Shown: positions 45,529 to 55,497, counted from the stretch's first letter. The stretch is DNA of 64,000 nt from Solimonas variicoloris DSM 15731 (GCF_000382285.1 NZ_KB907939.1:22083-86082), one strand, 5' to 3'. Made by a program: numbers and translations. The notes: generated by a model not told the origin, from the letters alone.

Positions 45529-47175
45529 ATGGCTCACACGAACGATCTCGCGCACGGCCACGACGATCACGCGCACCACGGTCCCGACAAGGGCATCATG
45601 CGCTGGATCAAGACGACCAATCACAAGGACCTCGGAACGCTGTATCTGTTCTTCGCGTTCACGATGTTCTTCATCGGCGGCCTGATGTCGCTGGTGATCC
45701 GCGCCGAGCTGTTCCATCCGGGCATGCAGTTCGTGCAGCCGGAGTTCTTCAACCAGATGACGACGATGCACGCGCTGGTGATGATCTTCGGTGGCGTGAT
45801 GCCGGCTTTCGTCGGCCTCGCCAACTGGATGGTGCCGATGATGATCGGCTGCTCCGATCTGGCGCTGCCGCGCGTCAACAACTGGGGCTTCTGGATCCTG
45901 CCGTTCGGCTTCGCGATGATGCTGTCGACGCTGTTCATGGAAGGCGGCGGCCCGGCCGGCGGCTGGACCATGTATCCGCCGCTGATGCTGCAGACCGGCA
46001 ACGCGTTTCCGTTCCTGATCTTCTCGGTCCACCTGCTCGGCATCTCGTCGATCACCGGCGCGATCAACGTGGTCGTCACCATCCTCAACATGCGCACGCC
46101 GGGCATGACGCTGCTGAAGATGCCGCTGTTCGTGTGGACCTGGCTGATCACCGCGTACCTGCTGATCGCCGTGATGCCGGTGCTCGCCGGCGCGGTGACC
46201 ATGCTGCTCACCGACAAGTACTTCGGCACCAGCTTCTTCACGGCGGCCGGCGGTGGCGATCCGGTGCTGTTCCAGCACGTCTTCTGGTTCTTCGGCCACC
46301 CCGAGGTCTACATCCTGATCCTGCCGGCTTTCGGCATCGTCTCGACGATCATCCCGACTTTCGCGCGCAAGTCGCTGTTCGGCTACGACTCGATGGTCTA
46401 CGCCACGGCGGCGATCGGCTTCCTGTCGTTCATCGTCTGGGCGCACCACATGTTCACGGTCGGCATGCCGCTGGCCGGCGAGCTGTTCTTCATGTTCGCG
46501 ACCATGCTGATCGCGGTGCCGACCGGCGTGAAGGTCTTCAACTGGGTCGCGACGATGTGGCGCGGCTCGATGAGCTTCGAGACGCCGATGCTGTTCGCGA
46601 TCGGCTTCGTGTTCCTGTTCACGATCGGCGGTTTCTCGGGCCTGATGCTGGCGATGACGCCGGTCGACTTCCAGTACCACGACACCTACTTCGTCGTCGC
46701 GCACTTCCACTACGTGCTGGTGCCGGGCGCAGTGTTCTCGATCATCGCCGCGATCTACTACTGGATCCCGAAGTGGACCGGGCGCATGTACAACGAGTTC
46801 TGGGGCAAGACGCACTTCTGGCTGTCGGCGATCTTCATCAATCTGACGTTCTTTCCGCAGCACTTCCTCGGTCTCGCCGGCATGCAGCGGCGCGTGCCCG
46901 ACTACGCGCTGCAGTTCACGGACTTCAACGAGATCAGCACGATCGGCGCATTCGGCTTCTTCGTCACGCAGTTCATCTTCATCTTCAACATCCTCGGCTG
47001 CTGCTACGGCTGGTTCGGCCGCAAGCGCGACCTGCCGGATCGCGTCTGGGAAGGCGCGCGCGGTCTCGAGTGGACGGTGCCGTCGCCGGCGCCGTACCAC
47101 ACCTTCGAGGATCCGCCGGTCCTGCCCGCCGCCGAGGTGACGGGCGTGCACGACGCCGAAGCGGTACATCACTGA
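45529..47175 (+). CDS. coxA: Cytochrome c oxidase subunit I
   Basis: The 548-residue catalytic subunit with heme a, heme a3 and CuB. Twelve membrane helices are visible. Key segments are [17 protein letters not shown] (heme a ligand histidine near residue 82), [17 protein letters not shown] near 259-275 with the CuB histidine cross-linked to tyrosine, [11 protein letters not shown], and [17 protein letters not shown] near 386-402 with the heme ligands. The HPEVY glutamate marks an A-type oxidase. AGAGAGGAG before the ATG is an excellent ribosome binding site. Confidence 0.98.
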   Translation: MAHTNDLAHGHDDHAHHGPDKGIMRWIKTTNHKDLGTLYLFFAFTMFFIGGLMSLVIRAELFHPGMQFVQPEFFNQMTTMHALVMIFGGVMPAFVGLANWMVPMMIGCSDLALPRVNNWGFWILPFGFAMMLSTLFMEGGGPAGGWTMYPPLMLQTGNAFPFLIFSVHLLGISSITGAINVVVTILNMRTPGMTLLKMPLFVWTWLITAYLLIAVMPVLAGAVTMLLTDKYFGTSFFTAAGGGDPVLFQHVFWFFGHPEVYILILPAFGIVSTIIPTFARKSLFGYDSMVYATAAIGFLSFIVWAHHMFTVGMPLAGELFFMFATMLIAVPTGVKVFNWVATMWRGSMSFETPMLFAIGFVFLFTIGGFSGLMLAMTPVDFQYHDTYFVVAHFHYVLVPGAVFSIIAAIYYWIPKWTGRMYNEFWGKTHFWLSAIFINLTFFPQHFLGLAGMQRRVPDYALQFTDFNEISTIGAFGFFVTQFIFIFNILGCCYGWFGRKRDLPDRVWEGARGLEWTVPSPAPYHTFEDPPVLPAAEVTGVHDAEAVHH

Positions 47176-47221
47176 GCCGTCCGCCGTGTCCATTGGCGCC
47201 GACACCGCGCAGGCCGAGGCC

Positions 47222-47329
47222 ATGAACGACAAGCGCCGCGCCCGTCGCAACGTGCTGTTGTTCTGGGTGCACATCGCCCTGGCCGCCGTGGTGCTCGGCT
47301 GGTTCGTCTATTCGGTCGCGCACAAGTGA
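47222..47329 (+). CDS. Tiny membrane protein between coxA and ctaG
   Basis: A 35-codon ORF: MNDKRRARRNVLLFWVHIALA, then a continuing single membrane helix and a short tail ending SVAHK. Its stop overlaps the GTG of ctaG by four bases (47326-47329), strong evidence of translation. A GAGG lies just before the ATG; an alternative GTG at 47186 would add 12 residues. Short one-helix proteins at this place are annotated in other proteobacteria as cytochrome oxidase small assembly proteins, which is the likely nature of this one. Confidence 0.7.
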   Translation: MNDKRRARRNVLLFWVHIALAAVVLGWFVYSVAHK

Positions 47330-47862
47330 ACGCTGATCTGCGTCGCCGGCACTGGCTGCGCCTGCTGTTCGTGACCCTGGGCATGTTCGGCTTCGGGTTC
47401 GCGACCGTGCCGCTGTACAACAAGCTCTGCTACGCGATCGGGCTCAACGGCAAGGTCGCCAACGAGGCGGCGACGATCAGGACGACGAGCGTCGACACGA
47501 GCCGCACGGTAACCGTCGAGTTCCTGACGACGGTCAACGGCGGGCGTCCGTGGAAGTTCCGCGCCGACCAGGCCACGGTGCAGGTGCATCCGGGGCAGAT
47601 GACGACGGTGAGCTTCTACATGCAGAACACGCAGGATCACGCGATCGTCGCGCAGGCCGTGCCCAACGTCGCGCCGACCGACGCCGCGCAGTACCTGAAG
47701 AAGACCGAGTGCTTCTGCTTCAACCGCCAGCCGTTCGCGGCTGGCGAGGAGCGCCATATGCCGGTCGTCTTCATGCTCGACTCGGAGCTGCCGAAGGACA
47801 TCGACCGCATCACGCTGGCCTACACTTTTTTCGACGTAACCGACGTTGCACAGAAGAACTGA
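47326..47862 (+). CDS. ctaG: Cytochrome c oxidase assembly protein CtaG (Cox11)
   Basis: A 178-residue membrane-anchored copper chaperone that delivers copper to the CuB site of subunit I. One N-terminal helix (about residues 10-30, LFVTLGMFGFGFATVPLYN) is followed by the periplasmic immunoglobulin-like domain with the copper-binding ECFCFNRQPFAAGEE near residues 126-140. VPLYNKLCYAIGLNGK contains the additional conserved cysteine. The start is GTG at 47326, coupled to the tiny upstream ORF. coxC follows after 13 bp. Confidence 0.96.
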   Translation: MNADLRRRHWLRLLFVTLGMFGFGFATVPLYNKLCYAIGLNGKVANEAATIRTTSVDTSRTVTVEFLTTVNGGRPWKFRADQATVQVHPGQMTTVSFYMQNTQDHAIVAQAVPNVAPTDAAQYLKKTECFCFNRQPFAAGEERHMPVVFMLDSELPKDIDRITLAYTFFDVTDVAQKN

Positions 47863-47875
47863 AGAGGAGTTAGTC

Positions 47876-48754
47876 ATGGAGACCCCAGCCGCGCATCACG
47901 CCGAGCGCTACTTCGTGCCTGCACCGAGCGTGTGGCCGTTCATCCTGACCGCCGCGCTGGTGGCGTTGGTCGCGGGCGTATCCGGCTATCTCGAGGACGA
48001 CCACATCGGCCCGCTGCCGATCTACGGCGGTGGGGCGCTGGCGATCGCCATCATCTTCCTGTGGTTCCGCGACATCGTGCGCGAGAGCGAGGGCGGCCAG
48101 TACAGCGCGCAGGTCGATCGCACCTACCGCTGGGGCATGTCCTGGTTCATCTTCTCCGAGGTGATGTTCTTCGGCGCGTTCTTCGGCGCGCTGTTCTATG
48201 CGCGCGAGCTGTCGCTGCCGTGGCTCGGCGGCGAGGGTTCGAAGATCGCGACCAATCTGGTGCTGTGGCCGGGCTTCGAGGCGTCTTGGCCGTCGAACGG
48301 TCCGGCCAACGCCGGCGGCGCATTCAAGACGATCCCGGCGTTCAGCGTGCCGCTGCTGAACACCATCCTGCTGCTGTCCTCGGGCGTCACGATCACGCTG
48401 GCGCATCACGCGCTCAAGGCCGGCAAGCGCCTGCCGTGCATCCTGTGGATGTGGGCGACGGTCGCGTTCGGCGCCGTCTTCCTGTACTTCCAGGCGCACG
48501 AGTACATCGAGGCCTACACCGAGCTCAATCTGACGCTGAAGTCGGGCATCTACGGCTCGACCTTCTTCATGCTGACCGGCTTCCACGGCCTGCACGTCAC
48601 GCTCGGCACGATCATGCTGATCGTCATCACGCTGCGCCTGATGGCCGGCCACTTCAAGCCGGATTCGCATTTCGGCTTCGAAGGCGTGGCCTGGTACTGG
48701 CACTTCGTCGACATCGTCTGGCTCGGCCTGTTCATCGTCGTCTACTGGCTCTGA
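47876..48754 (+). CDS. coxC: Cytochrome c oxidase subunit III
   Basis: The 292-residue third core subunit, with seven membrane helices; it stabilises the catalytic unit and its proton uptake. Conserved features include RWGMSWFIFSEVMFFGAFFGALFYAR near residues 84-109 with the membrane glutamate, HHALKAGKR, FQAHEYIEAY near 203-212, FHGLHVTLGT and WYWHFVDIVWLGLFIVVYWL at the end. The ATG at 47876 follows AGAGGAG. A terminator after the stop closes this transcript. Confidence 0.97.
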   Translation: METPAAHHAERYFVPAPSVWPFILTAALVALVAGVSGYLEDDHIGPLPIYGGGALAIAIIFLWFRDIVRESEGGQYSAQVDRTYRWGMSWFIFSEVMFFGAFFGALFYARELSLPWLGGEGSKIATNLVLWPGFEASWPSNGPANAGGAFKTIPAFSVPLLNTILLLSSGVTITLAHHALKAGKRLPCILWMWATVAFGAVFLYFQAHEYIEAYTELNLTLKSGIYGSTFFMLTGFHGLHVTLGTIMLIVITLRLMAGHFKPDSHFGFEGVAWYWHFVDIVWLGLFIVVYWL

Positions 48755-48772
48755 ACGGCGGGCGCGAGTCCG

Positions 48773-48801
48773 AAAAAAGGCGACCTTCGGGTCGCCTTTT
48801 T
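48773..48801. terminator. Bidirectional terminator after coxC
   Basis: GGCGACC (48779-48785), a TTCG tetraloop and GGTCGCC (48790-48796), flanked by A6 on the left and T5 on the right. It can serve coxC and the convergent DUF2909 gene. Confidence 0.92.
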
Positions 48802-48894
48802 CGTTGATGCGTTGCTCAGACGGCGCCTAGGCTGGCCCCCGGACGGCCGCACAGGACCGCGCGCCGATCCCGCGCGGTGCAACGGACCGCCGCT

Positions 48895-49104
48895 TTACGG
48901 TGTCAGCCCATGCGGCTGGATCCAGCCCATGCAGTACGAGAGGACGATGAAGACCAGCAGCGTGACCGACAACGCGATGCGGATCTTCAGGCCGGTCAGC
49001 GTGCGCCGCCGCGAACTCGGGTCGCGGACCAGGAACACCATGCTCGCCAGCAGCGCGACGACGGCGGCGAGCAGCAGGACGACGATGATGGTCTTGACGA
49101 GCAT
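48895..49104 (-). CDS. DUF2909 twin-transmembrane protein
   Basis: A 69-residue protein with two membrane helices (about residues 4-26 and 41-62) joined by a positively charged loop (RDPSSRRRTLTGLKIRIA), ending GWIQPHGLTP. This layout and position, opposite and between coxC and SURF1, match the DUF2909 family found in oxidase clusters of gammaproteobacteria. The function is unknown; a role in oxidase biogenesis is likely from context. The frame is open further upstream, but the ATG at 49104 is directly before the first helix. Confidence 0.8.
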   Translation of the reverse strand: MLVKTIIVVLLLAAVVALLASMVFLVRDPSSRRRTLTGLKIRIALSVTLLVFIVLSYCMGWIQPHGLTP

Positions 49105-49222
49105 GAACGGAGGCCGCAGCGGACAAAGCCGGTAATTGCCGGCATCATAGCGTGCGCAGCGGCCTCGATGCCGCGGCGACGACAAGTACAGCGGACACGA
49201 GACTTCGTGCGAAGGGGGGGAC

Positions 49223-49945
49223 GTGGCACGCAGGAAATTCCGGCCGGCCGTATGGGCCGTGCTCGTGGTGCTCGCGCTCGGGGCGCTGATGGTGTCGCTC
49301 GGCGCCTGGCAGCTGCGCCGCGGCTTCGCCAAGCAGGAAATGCTCGATCACTATGCGCATGCCGCCCAGCAGCCGGCGCAGCACATCGACGCCGGCAAGG
49401 TGGCCTACGACGGCCAGATCGAACGCGTCTTCGTCAAAGGCCATTTCGACGCCAGCCGCCAGCTGCTGCTCGACAACCAGGGCTACGACGGCCAGCCGGG
49501 GTACCACGTGTGGACGCCGTTCGTGCAGGACGACGGCAGCACGGTGGTCGTCGACCGCGGCTGGATTTCGCGCGCGGCAGGACAACAGCCGGAGGCGCTC
49601 GCCGTCGCCGCCGACGAACGTCAGGTGCAAGGCTACTGGCGCAGCCTGCCGCGCCCGGGCTTGCGCCTGGAGGCCGACAACTGTGCCGCCGCGCCGTGGC
49701 CCCGCGTCGTGCAGTATCCGACCGTCGACGATCTGCACTGCCTCTACGGCGATTTCGTCGCGCAGGGCCTGCTGCTGATGGACGCCGAAGCGCCGGACGG
49801 TTTCGTCCGCGAGTGGCGCACGGCACCGGAATTGCAGCCGGCCAAGCATTACGGCTATGCCGCGCAGTGGTTCGCGTTCACGCTGACGCTGATCGCGATT
49901 TTCGTCAAACTCAGCTTTCGCGTTCCCAAGCCCCGTCCTTCATGA
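49223..49945 (+). CDS. SURF1 family cytochrome oxidase biogenesis protein
   Basis: A 240-residue SURF1/Shy1-like protein, thought to help heme a insertion into subunit I. It has an N-terminal helix (about residues 10-30), the family segment LGAWQLRRGFAKQEMLDHY, a periplasmic domain with GHFDASRQLLLDNQGYDGQPGYHVWTPF and VVVDRGWISR, and a C-terminal helix preceded by KHYGYAAQWFAFTLTLIAIF. The start is GTG at 49223 after a G-rich ribosome binding site. It overlaps the next gene by four bases. Confidence 0.92.
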   Translation: MARRKFRPAVWAVLVVLALGALMVSLGAWQLRRGFAKQEMLDHYAHAAQQPAQHIDAGKVAYDGQIERVFVKGHFDASRQLLLDNQGYDGQPGYHVWTPFVQDDGSTVVVDRGWISRAAGQQPEALAVAADERQVQGYWRSLPRPGLRLEADNCAAAPWPRVVQYPTVDDLHCLYGDFVAQGLLLMDAEAPDGFVREWRTAPELQPAKHYGYAAQWFAFTLTLIAIFVKLSFRVPKPRPS

Positions 49946-50541
49946 ATCAGGTTCCCCGCGGCCGCGGCCAGCTCCTGCTGCTCGCCGCCCTGTTCTTCGG
50001 CCCGCTCGTCGCCGCCGTACTGCTGTACTTCGTCTTCCCGCAGTTCCAGCCGCAGGGGCGGACCAACTATGGCGAACTCATCGACCCGGCGCGGCCGTTG
50101 CCGGCGCTGGCGCTGGTCGATGCCGACGGCAAGGCTCTGGACCGCGAAGCGCTGCGCGGGCGCTGGACCTATCTCTATCTCGGCGGCGAGCGCTGCGATG
50201 CGGTCTGCGCGAACAAGCTGTTCCAGTTCCGGCAGATCCGCACGCTGCTCAACGAAAAGCGGATGCGCGTGCAGCGCGTCTATCTGGCACCGGATGCGGC
50301 CGCGCTGCCGGCGCTGCGCGAGCAGCTCGGCGCAACGCACCCGGATCTGCAGCTGTACGCCGAATCGGCGGCGCCGGTACTGCGCGCGTTCCTGCAGGCC
50401 GGCGGTCCGGCACGCGATCCGCAGTCGGTGTACCTGATCGACCCGCTCGGCAACTGGCTGATGGTCTATCCGGCCGAAGTCGACTATCGCAAGGTGCTCG
50501 ACGACATCAAGAAGCTGCTGCGCATCTCGCAGATCGGCTGA
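49942..50541 (+). CDS. Sco-like thioredoxin-fold membrane protein
   Basis: A 199-residue protein with one N-terminal helix (about residues 11-32) and a thioredoxin-like periplasmic domain. The motif ERCDAVC (C-x3-C, near residues 85-89) corresponds to the copper-binding CxxxC of Sco proteins. In Sco a histidine follows far downstream in a DHS-type segment; the matching place here reads ARDPQSVYLIDPLGNW and has no histidine. It may be a thiol-disulfide factor for CuA assembly, not a copper carrier. Start codon overlaps the SURF1 stop, so it belongs to the oxidase biogenesis operon. Confidence 0.75.
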   Translation: MNQVPRGRGQLLLLAALFFGPLVAAVLLYFVFPQFQPQGRTNYGELIDPARPLPALALVDADGKALDREALRGRWTYLYLGGERCDAVCANKLFQFRQIRTLLNEKRMRVQRVYLAPDAAALPALREQLGATHPDLQLYAESAAPVLRAFLQAGGPARDPQSVYLIDPLGNWLMVYPAEVDYRKVLDDIKKLLRISQIG

Positions 50542-50616
50542 ATGGCGGTGTCCGCATCCTGCCCCGTTCGCTTCGCGTCCCGCCCCGGCCCGATCGGTTA
50601 AAATTCGCGCAAATCG

Positions 50617-50644
50617 AGGCGGCCGAAGCACCGGGCCGCCTTTT
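50617..50644 (+). terminator. Hairpin with T-tract before ctaA
   Basis: AGGCGGCC (50617-50624) / GGCCGCCT (50634-50641) with a 9-nt loop and a following T4, located between the Sco-like gene and ctaA. A TAAAAT hexamer lies just upstream (about 50599-50604). It could end the SURF1 transcript or attenuate ctaA. Confidence 0.65.
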
Positions 50645-50666
50645 CATTCTTCCGCCATCGCATCGC

Positions 50667-51758
50667 ATGCTCTGGTTCCACCGCCTCAATCTGCTCGCCG
50701 TCGTCTGGTGTTTCTGCCTGGTGGTCGTCGGCGCCTACGTGCGCTTGTCGGACGCCGGCCTCGGCTGCCCGGACTGGCCGGGCTGCTACGGTCATCTGAC
50801 GGTGCCGGATGCCGAGCACGAGATCGCCGCCGCCGAGGCCCGCTATCCGGATCGCCCGGTCGAGGCGCCGAAGGCCTGGAAGGAGATGGTGCATCGCTAT
50901 CTCGCCGAGACCCTGGGCCTGTTCATCGTCGCCCTGGCGCTGATGAGCCTGTTCATCAAGGACGCGCGCCGGCCGCGCGTGCTGCCGTGGCTGCTGGTGG
51001 CGCTGGTGATCTTCCAGGGCATTCTCGGCATGTGGACGGTGACCTGGCAGCTCAAGCCGCTGGCGGTCACCGGCCATCTGCTCGGCGGCATGTCGACGTT
51101 CGCGCTGCTGCTGTGGATGTGGCTGTCGACGCGGCCGCGCAGCGAAGCCGCCGTCGCGGTGGCCACGCGCACGCGCGAGATCCGCAGCGAGCGCGCCGCG
51201 GCCTTCGTCATCGAACGCGAACTGGTCGGTAGCGCCGCGCCGGTGCCGCTGCGGGTGGCACCGCGCGGCCTGCGCACGTTCGCGCTCGTCGCGCTGCTCG
51301 TCGTCGCCGGCCAGATCTTCCTCGGCGGTTGGACCAGCACCAATTACGCGGCGCTGGCCTGCCCGGATCTGCCGACCTGCCATGGCAGCTACCTGCCGCC
51401 GCTCGACGTCAAGGAAGCCTTCACGCTGTGGCGCGGCCTCGGCATCAACTACGAATACGGCGTGCTCGATGCGCGGGCGCGGGTGACGATCCACTACTTC
51501 CACCGCGTCGGCGCCGTCGTCGTCACCACCGTGCTGCTGGCGCTCGGTCTGTTCCTGCTGCGCCGCGGTGGGGTCCCGCTGTGGCGGCGGCTCGGCGCCG
51601 CCGTGCTCGGCGCGCTGGCGCTGCAGATCACGATCGGCATCTGCGTCGTGCACTTCCAGCTGCCGTTGCTGCTGGCGGCGGCGCACAATCTCGGCGCCGA
51701 ACTGTTGCTCGGCACGCTGATCGTGCTGAACTTCCACGCGTGGCGGCGCCCCGACTGA
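50667..51758 (+). CDS. ctaA: Heme A synthase
   Basis: A 363-residue membrane enzyme that oxidises the C8 methyl of heme O to the formyl group of heme A. Eight helices are visible. Typical parts are [24 protein letters not shown] near residues 17-40 with its paired cysteines, [12 protein letters not shown] near 73-84, [22 protein letters not shown] in the second half, and [13 protein letters not shown] with heme-ligand histidines. The internal duplication is evident. Its last base is shared with the ctaB start (TGATG). Confidence 0.96.
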   Translation: MLWFHRLNLLAVVWCFCLVVVGAYVRLSDAGLGCPDWPGCYGHLTVPDAEHEIAAAEARYPDRPVEAPKAWKEMVHRYLAETLGLFIVALALMSLFIKDARRPRVLPWLLVALVIFQGILGMWTVTWQLKPLAVTGHLLGGMSTFALLLWMWLSTRPRSEAAVAVATRTREIRSERAAAFVIERELVGSAAPVPLRVAPRGLRTFALVALLVVAGQIFLGGWTSTNYAALACPDLPTCHGSYLPPLDVKEAFTLWRGLGINYEYGVLDARARVTIHYFHRVGAVVVTTVLLALGLFLLRRGGVPLWRRLGAAVLGALALQITIGICVVHFQLPLLLAAAHNLGAELLLGTLIVLNFHAWRRPD

Positions 51759-52675
51759 TGGCCGCCGGATCGAACGCGGTGGATGCTGCGCACCAGGCGA
51801 TGCCGTCGCGCCTGCACGAGTACTACGAGCTGTGCAAGCCGCGCGTCGTCATGCTGATCGTGTTCACGGCGATCGTCGGCATGTTCCTCGCAGTGCCCGG
51901 CCTGCCGCCGCTGTGGGCGCTGCTGTGGGGCACGCTCGGCATCGCCCTGCAGGCTTCGAGCGCGGCGGCGATCAACCAGATCATCGACCGCAACATCGAC
52001 GCGCGCATGGCGCGCACCTGCGGCCGGCCGCTGGTCACCGGGCGCCTGACGATGACCGAGTCGATCGCCTTCGCGACGCTGCTCGGCATCAGCGGCTTCG
52101 CCGTGCTGTGGTTCCTCTGCAATCCGCTGGCGGCGGTGCTGACGCAGTTCACGCTGATCGGCTACGCCGGCATCTACACGCTGTACCTGAAGCGCGCGAC
52201 GCCGCAGAACATCGTCATCGGCGGCGCCGCCGGCGCCGCGCCGCCGCTGCTCGGCTGGGTGGCCATCACCGGCGAGATCCACGCGCATGCGCTGATCCTG
52301 TTCGCGATCATCTTCATCTGGACGCCGCCGCACTTCTGGGCGCTGGCGATCGAGCGCCGCGACGAGTACGCGAAGGTCGACATTCCGATGCTGCCGGTCA
52401 CGCACGGCATCGAGTTCACCCGCACGCAGGTGCTGCTGTACACGATTCTGCTGTTCGCGGTGACGATGCTGCCGTTCGCGACCGCGATGTCCGGCTGGAT
52501 CTATCTGGCCGGGGCCGTGCCGCTCAACGCCGTGTTCCTGTACTACGCGATCCGCATGAAATGGTGGCCGGTGCCCGGTCTGCCGATGAAGACTTTCGGC
52601 TACTCGATCGTCTACCTGATGGGCATCTTCACTCTGCTGCTCGTCGACCACTATCTCGCCGGGCTGCTGGCCTGA
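51758..52675 (+). CDS. ctaB: Protoheme IX farnesyltransferase (heme O synthase)
   Basis: A 305-residue UbiA-type prenyltransferase that adds the farnesyl chain to heme B to give heme O, the substrate of CtaA. The first aspartate-rich motif is [20 protein letters not shown] near residues 71-90, the second [19 protein letters not shown] near 203-221. [20 protein letters not shown] at the N-terminus is the family start. It is the last gene of the oxidase cluster and converges on rpoH. Confidence 0.96.
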   Translation: MAAGSNAVDAAHQAMPSRLHEYYELCKPRVVMLIVFTAIVGMFLAVPGLPPLWALLWGTLGIALQASSAAAINQIIDRNIDARMARTCGRPLVTGRLTMTESIAFATLLGISGFAVLWFLCNPLAAVLTQFTLIGYAGIYTLYLKRATPQNIVIGGAAGAAPPLLGWVAITGEIHAHALILFAIIFIWTPPHFWALAIERRDEYAKVDIPMLPVTHGIEFTRTQVLLYTILLFAVTMLPFATAMSGWIYLAGAVPLNAVFLYYAIRMKWWPVPGLPMKTFGYSIVYLMGIFTLLLVDHYLAGLLA

Positions 52676-52790
52676 GCGGTTTCGCTCCCGGCCGGGCCCG
52701 GTGTTTGCCGGCCGCCGGGTGGCGCCGACGGGCCGCAGGATCGCCGGCCCGCTGCGGCGAAGAAATGCCCGGCGACGGATGCGTCCCCAG

Positions 52791-52819
52791 AAACAAAACG
52801 CCCGGCATGAGCCGGGCGT
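52791..52819 (-). terminator. Terminator of rpoH
   Basis: ACGCCCGGC (52798-52806) / GCCGGGCGT (52811-52819) with a 4-nt loop; on the minus strand the stem is followed by TTTTGTTT. It lies 22 bp after the rpoH stop. Confidence 0.88.
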
Positions 52820-52840
52820 CCGCAAGCGTTTGTCTGCCGA

Positions 52841-53716
<876 letters not shown>

Positions 53717-53739
53717 CTCAGTAACCTCCCAATGCCATC

Positions 53740-53766
53740 TTAGCACTCGGATTTATAGAGTGCTAA
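53740..53766. promoter_or_regulatory. Perfect CIRCE element (HrcA operator) at rpoH
   Basis: TTAGCACTC (53740-53748), nine bases and GAGTGCTAA (53758-53766): an exact match to the CIRCE consensus bound by the heat-shock repressor HrcA. It lies 24 bp upstream of the rpoH start codon and covers the -10 of the promoter listed next. Confidence 0.93.
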
Positions 53767-53782
53767 AAGCGGCGAAAGTTCC
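53754..53782 (-). promoter_or_regulatory. Sigma-E-like promoter of rpoH
   Basis: On the minus strand GGAACTT (53782-53776) and TCTATA (53759-53754) are 16 bp apart, close to the sigma-E (RpoE) pattern GGAACTT-N16-TCTGA. E. coli rpoH is known to have a sigma-E promoter. TATAAA also lies in the CIRCE spacer and could serve sigma-70, though no good -35 goes with it. Confidence 0.6.
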
Positions 53783-53837
53783 CGGGCCCCTTGCTAAGTC
53801 CTTGATCTGCCGGGATCGATCCCCACATGGGGACGAT

Positions 53838-54788
53838 TCAGCGCGGTTCAATGAGGGCCAGGCGCCGGCCGACGGTGACGTATGCGCCGGCCCAGCCGAG
53901 CACCACGCCGGCGGCCAGCAGGGCGAGTCCGTCGGTCCACGGCAGGCCGGCGAGCTGGAACTGGCTGCCATAGGCCTGGGCGAGCTGCTCGGCGGGCGCG
54001 CCGAGGGCCTGCACGCCGGCGGCGACCAGGATCCAGGCCAGCAGGCCGCCGAGCAGGCCGTGCCAGAAGCCGGCATAGAGGAAGGGGCGGCGGATGAAGC
54101 TGTCCGGCGCGCCGATCAGCTTCATCACCTCGACCTCTTCACGGCGCGCTTCGATGTCGAGGCGGATGGTGTTGCCGATGATGACCATGACCGCGACGCC
54201 GAGCAGGATCGCGACGATGCCGACCGAGCGCTGGGCGATGTCGAGCAGCGCGTACAGGCGTTCCAGCCACTTCTGGTCGAGCTTGGCGAGGTCGACTTCG
54301 GGCAGGCGCCCGAGCCGCGCCGCCAGTTCCTCGACGCCGGCCTTGCCGAGCTTGCGGTTCGGCGTGACGGCGATGACCGCCGGCAGCGGGTTGTCCTGCA
54401 GGATCGCCAGGGCGTCGCCGAAGCCGGACTGCGCCTTGAAGTCGGCGAGCGACTGCGCGCGCGAGATGTAGTTGGTCTTGCTGACGCCGATTTCGGCGCG
54501 CAGTTCCCGGGCCAGTGCCGCGCCGCGTTCCTCGGTCACGCTGTCCTTGAGGAACAGCGAGATCTGCAGCGATTCCTGCCAGCTGTAGCCGACGCTGGCG
54601 AGATTGCGCGTCAGCACGTAGAGGCCGGCCGGCAGCGCCAGGGCGATGCCGATGACCAGCGCGGTCAGCGCCGCCGCCAGCGGTGCGCGCGCCAGCTTGC
54701 CGAGCGAGAAGAAGAACACGCGCGCATGTTCCTGCGCCAGGCGCGCGAGCCAGCCCGGGCGTTCGAGTCCGGCTTCAACGAGCGCCAT
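53838..54788 (-). CDS. ftsX: Cell division protein FtsX
   Basis: The 316-residue membrane partner of FtsE; FtsEX couples divisome constriction to activation of peptidoglycan amidases outside the membrane. One N-terminal helix (about residues 39-60), a periplasmic domain, and three C-terminal helices (about 181-201, 230-250, 279-300) match the family. VGIVAILLGVAVMVIIGNTIRLDIEARREEVEVMKLIGA is the conserved permease-like segment. It overlaps ftsE by 14 bp and is followed by rpoH, which has its own promoter. Confidence 0.95.
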   Translation of the reverse strand: MALVEAGLERPGWLARLAQEHARVFFFSLGKLARAPLAAALTALVIGIALALPAGLYVLTRNLASVGYSWQESLQISLFLKDSVTEERGAALARELRAEIGVSKTNYISRAQSLADFKAQSGFGDALAILQDNPLPAVIAVTPNRKLGKAGVEELAARLGRLPEVDLAKLDQKWLERLYALLDIAQRSVGIVAILLGVAVMVIIGNTIRLDIEARREEVEVMKLIGAPDSFIRRPFLYAGFWHGLLGGLLAWILVAAGVQALGAPAEQLAQAYGSQFQLAGLPWTDGLALLAAGVVLGWAGAYVTVGRRLALIEPR

Positions 54789-55497
54789 GGCGGTCTCCGA
54801 GTTGCGAGGCGGCGGTCGGCCGCTTGTCGGTGATCTGTCCGTGTTCGAGATGGATGATGCGATGCGGCAGGGCCTCGATCAGATCGATCGCGTGCGTGGC
54901 GATCATCACCGTCACGCCGGCCTCGTTGAAGCGCTGGAAGCCGCGCATCACTTCGAGCGCCATTTCCGGGTCGAGATTGCCGGTCGGCTCGTCGGCGAGG
55001 ATCAGCGCCGGCTTGGTGACGATCGCGCGGGCGATGCCGACGCGCTGCTGCTCGCCGCCGGACAGCGTCAGCGGCAGCGACTTCTCGCGATTGAGCAGGC
55101 CAACCGCGTCGAGCGCCGCACGCGTGCGCCGGCCGATGTCGGCATACGCATAGCCGCGGATCACCAGCGGCAGCGCGACGTTGTCGAACACCGTGCGGTC
55201 GTAGAGCAGGTTGAAGTTCTGGAAGACCAGGCCGATGTGCTGGCGGTAGGCCGGGATGTGGCGGTTCTTCAGCGCCGACAGGTTCTGGCCCATGACGACG
55301 AGCTGGCCGCGCGTCGGCCGGCACAGCGCCGCGATCAGGCGCAGCAGCGTGCTCTTGCCGGCGCCGCTCGGGCCGGTCACGTAGACCATCTCGCCCTGCG
55401 CGATCGAGAAGTTGACGCCGCTGAGCACGTCCTGGCCGCCGGGGTAGCGGTAGGCGAGCTGGTCGAAGCGGACGATGTCGGAGGCGGGCGGGCTCAT
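54775..55497 (-). CDS. ftsE: Cell division ATP-binding protein FtsE
   Basis: A 240-residue ABC ATPase of the FtsEX complex. Walker A is VTGPSGAGKSTLL near residues 38-50, the signature LSGGEQQRVGIARAIV near 139-154, and Walker B ALILADEPTGNLD near 158-170. QNFNLLYDRTVFDNVALPL marks FtsE within the family. The start ATG at 55497 follows GGAGA; a longer frame to 55572 would overlap the end of ftsY. It is 49 bp after ftsY. Confidence 0.96.
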   Translation of the reverse strand: MSPPASDIVRFDQLAYRYPGGQDVLSGVNFSIAQGEMVYVTGPSGAGKSTLLRLIAALCRPTRGQLVVMGQNLSALKNRHIPAYRQHIGLVFQNFNLLYDRTVFDNVALPLVIRGYAYADIGRRTRAALDAVGLLNREKSLPLTLSGGEQQRVGIARAIVTKPALILADEPTGNLDPEMALEVMRGFQRFNEAGVTVMIATHAIDLIEALPHRIIHLEHGQITDKRPTAASQLGDRHGAR

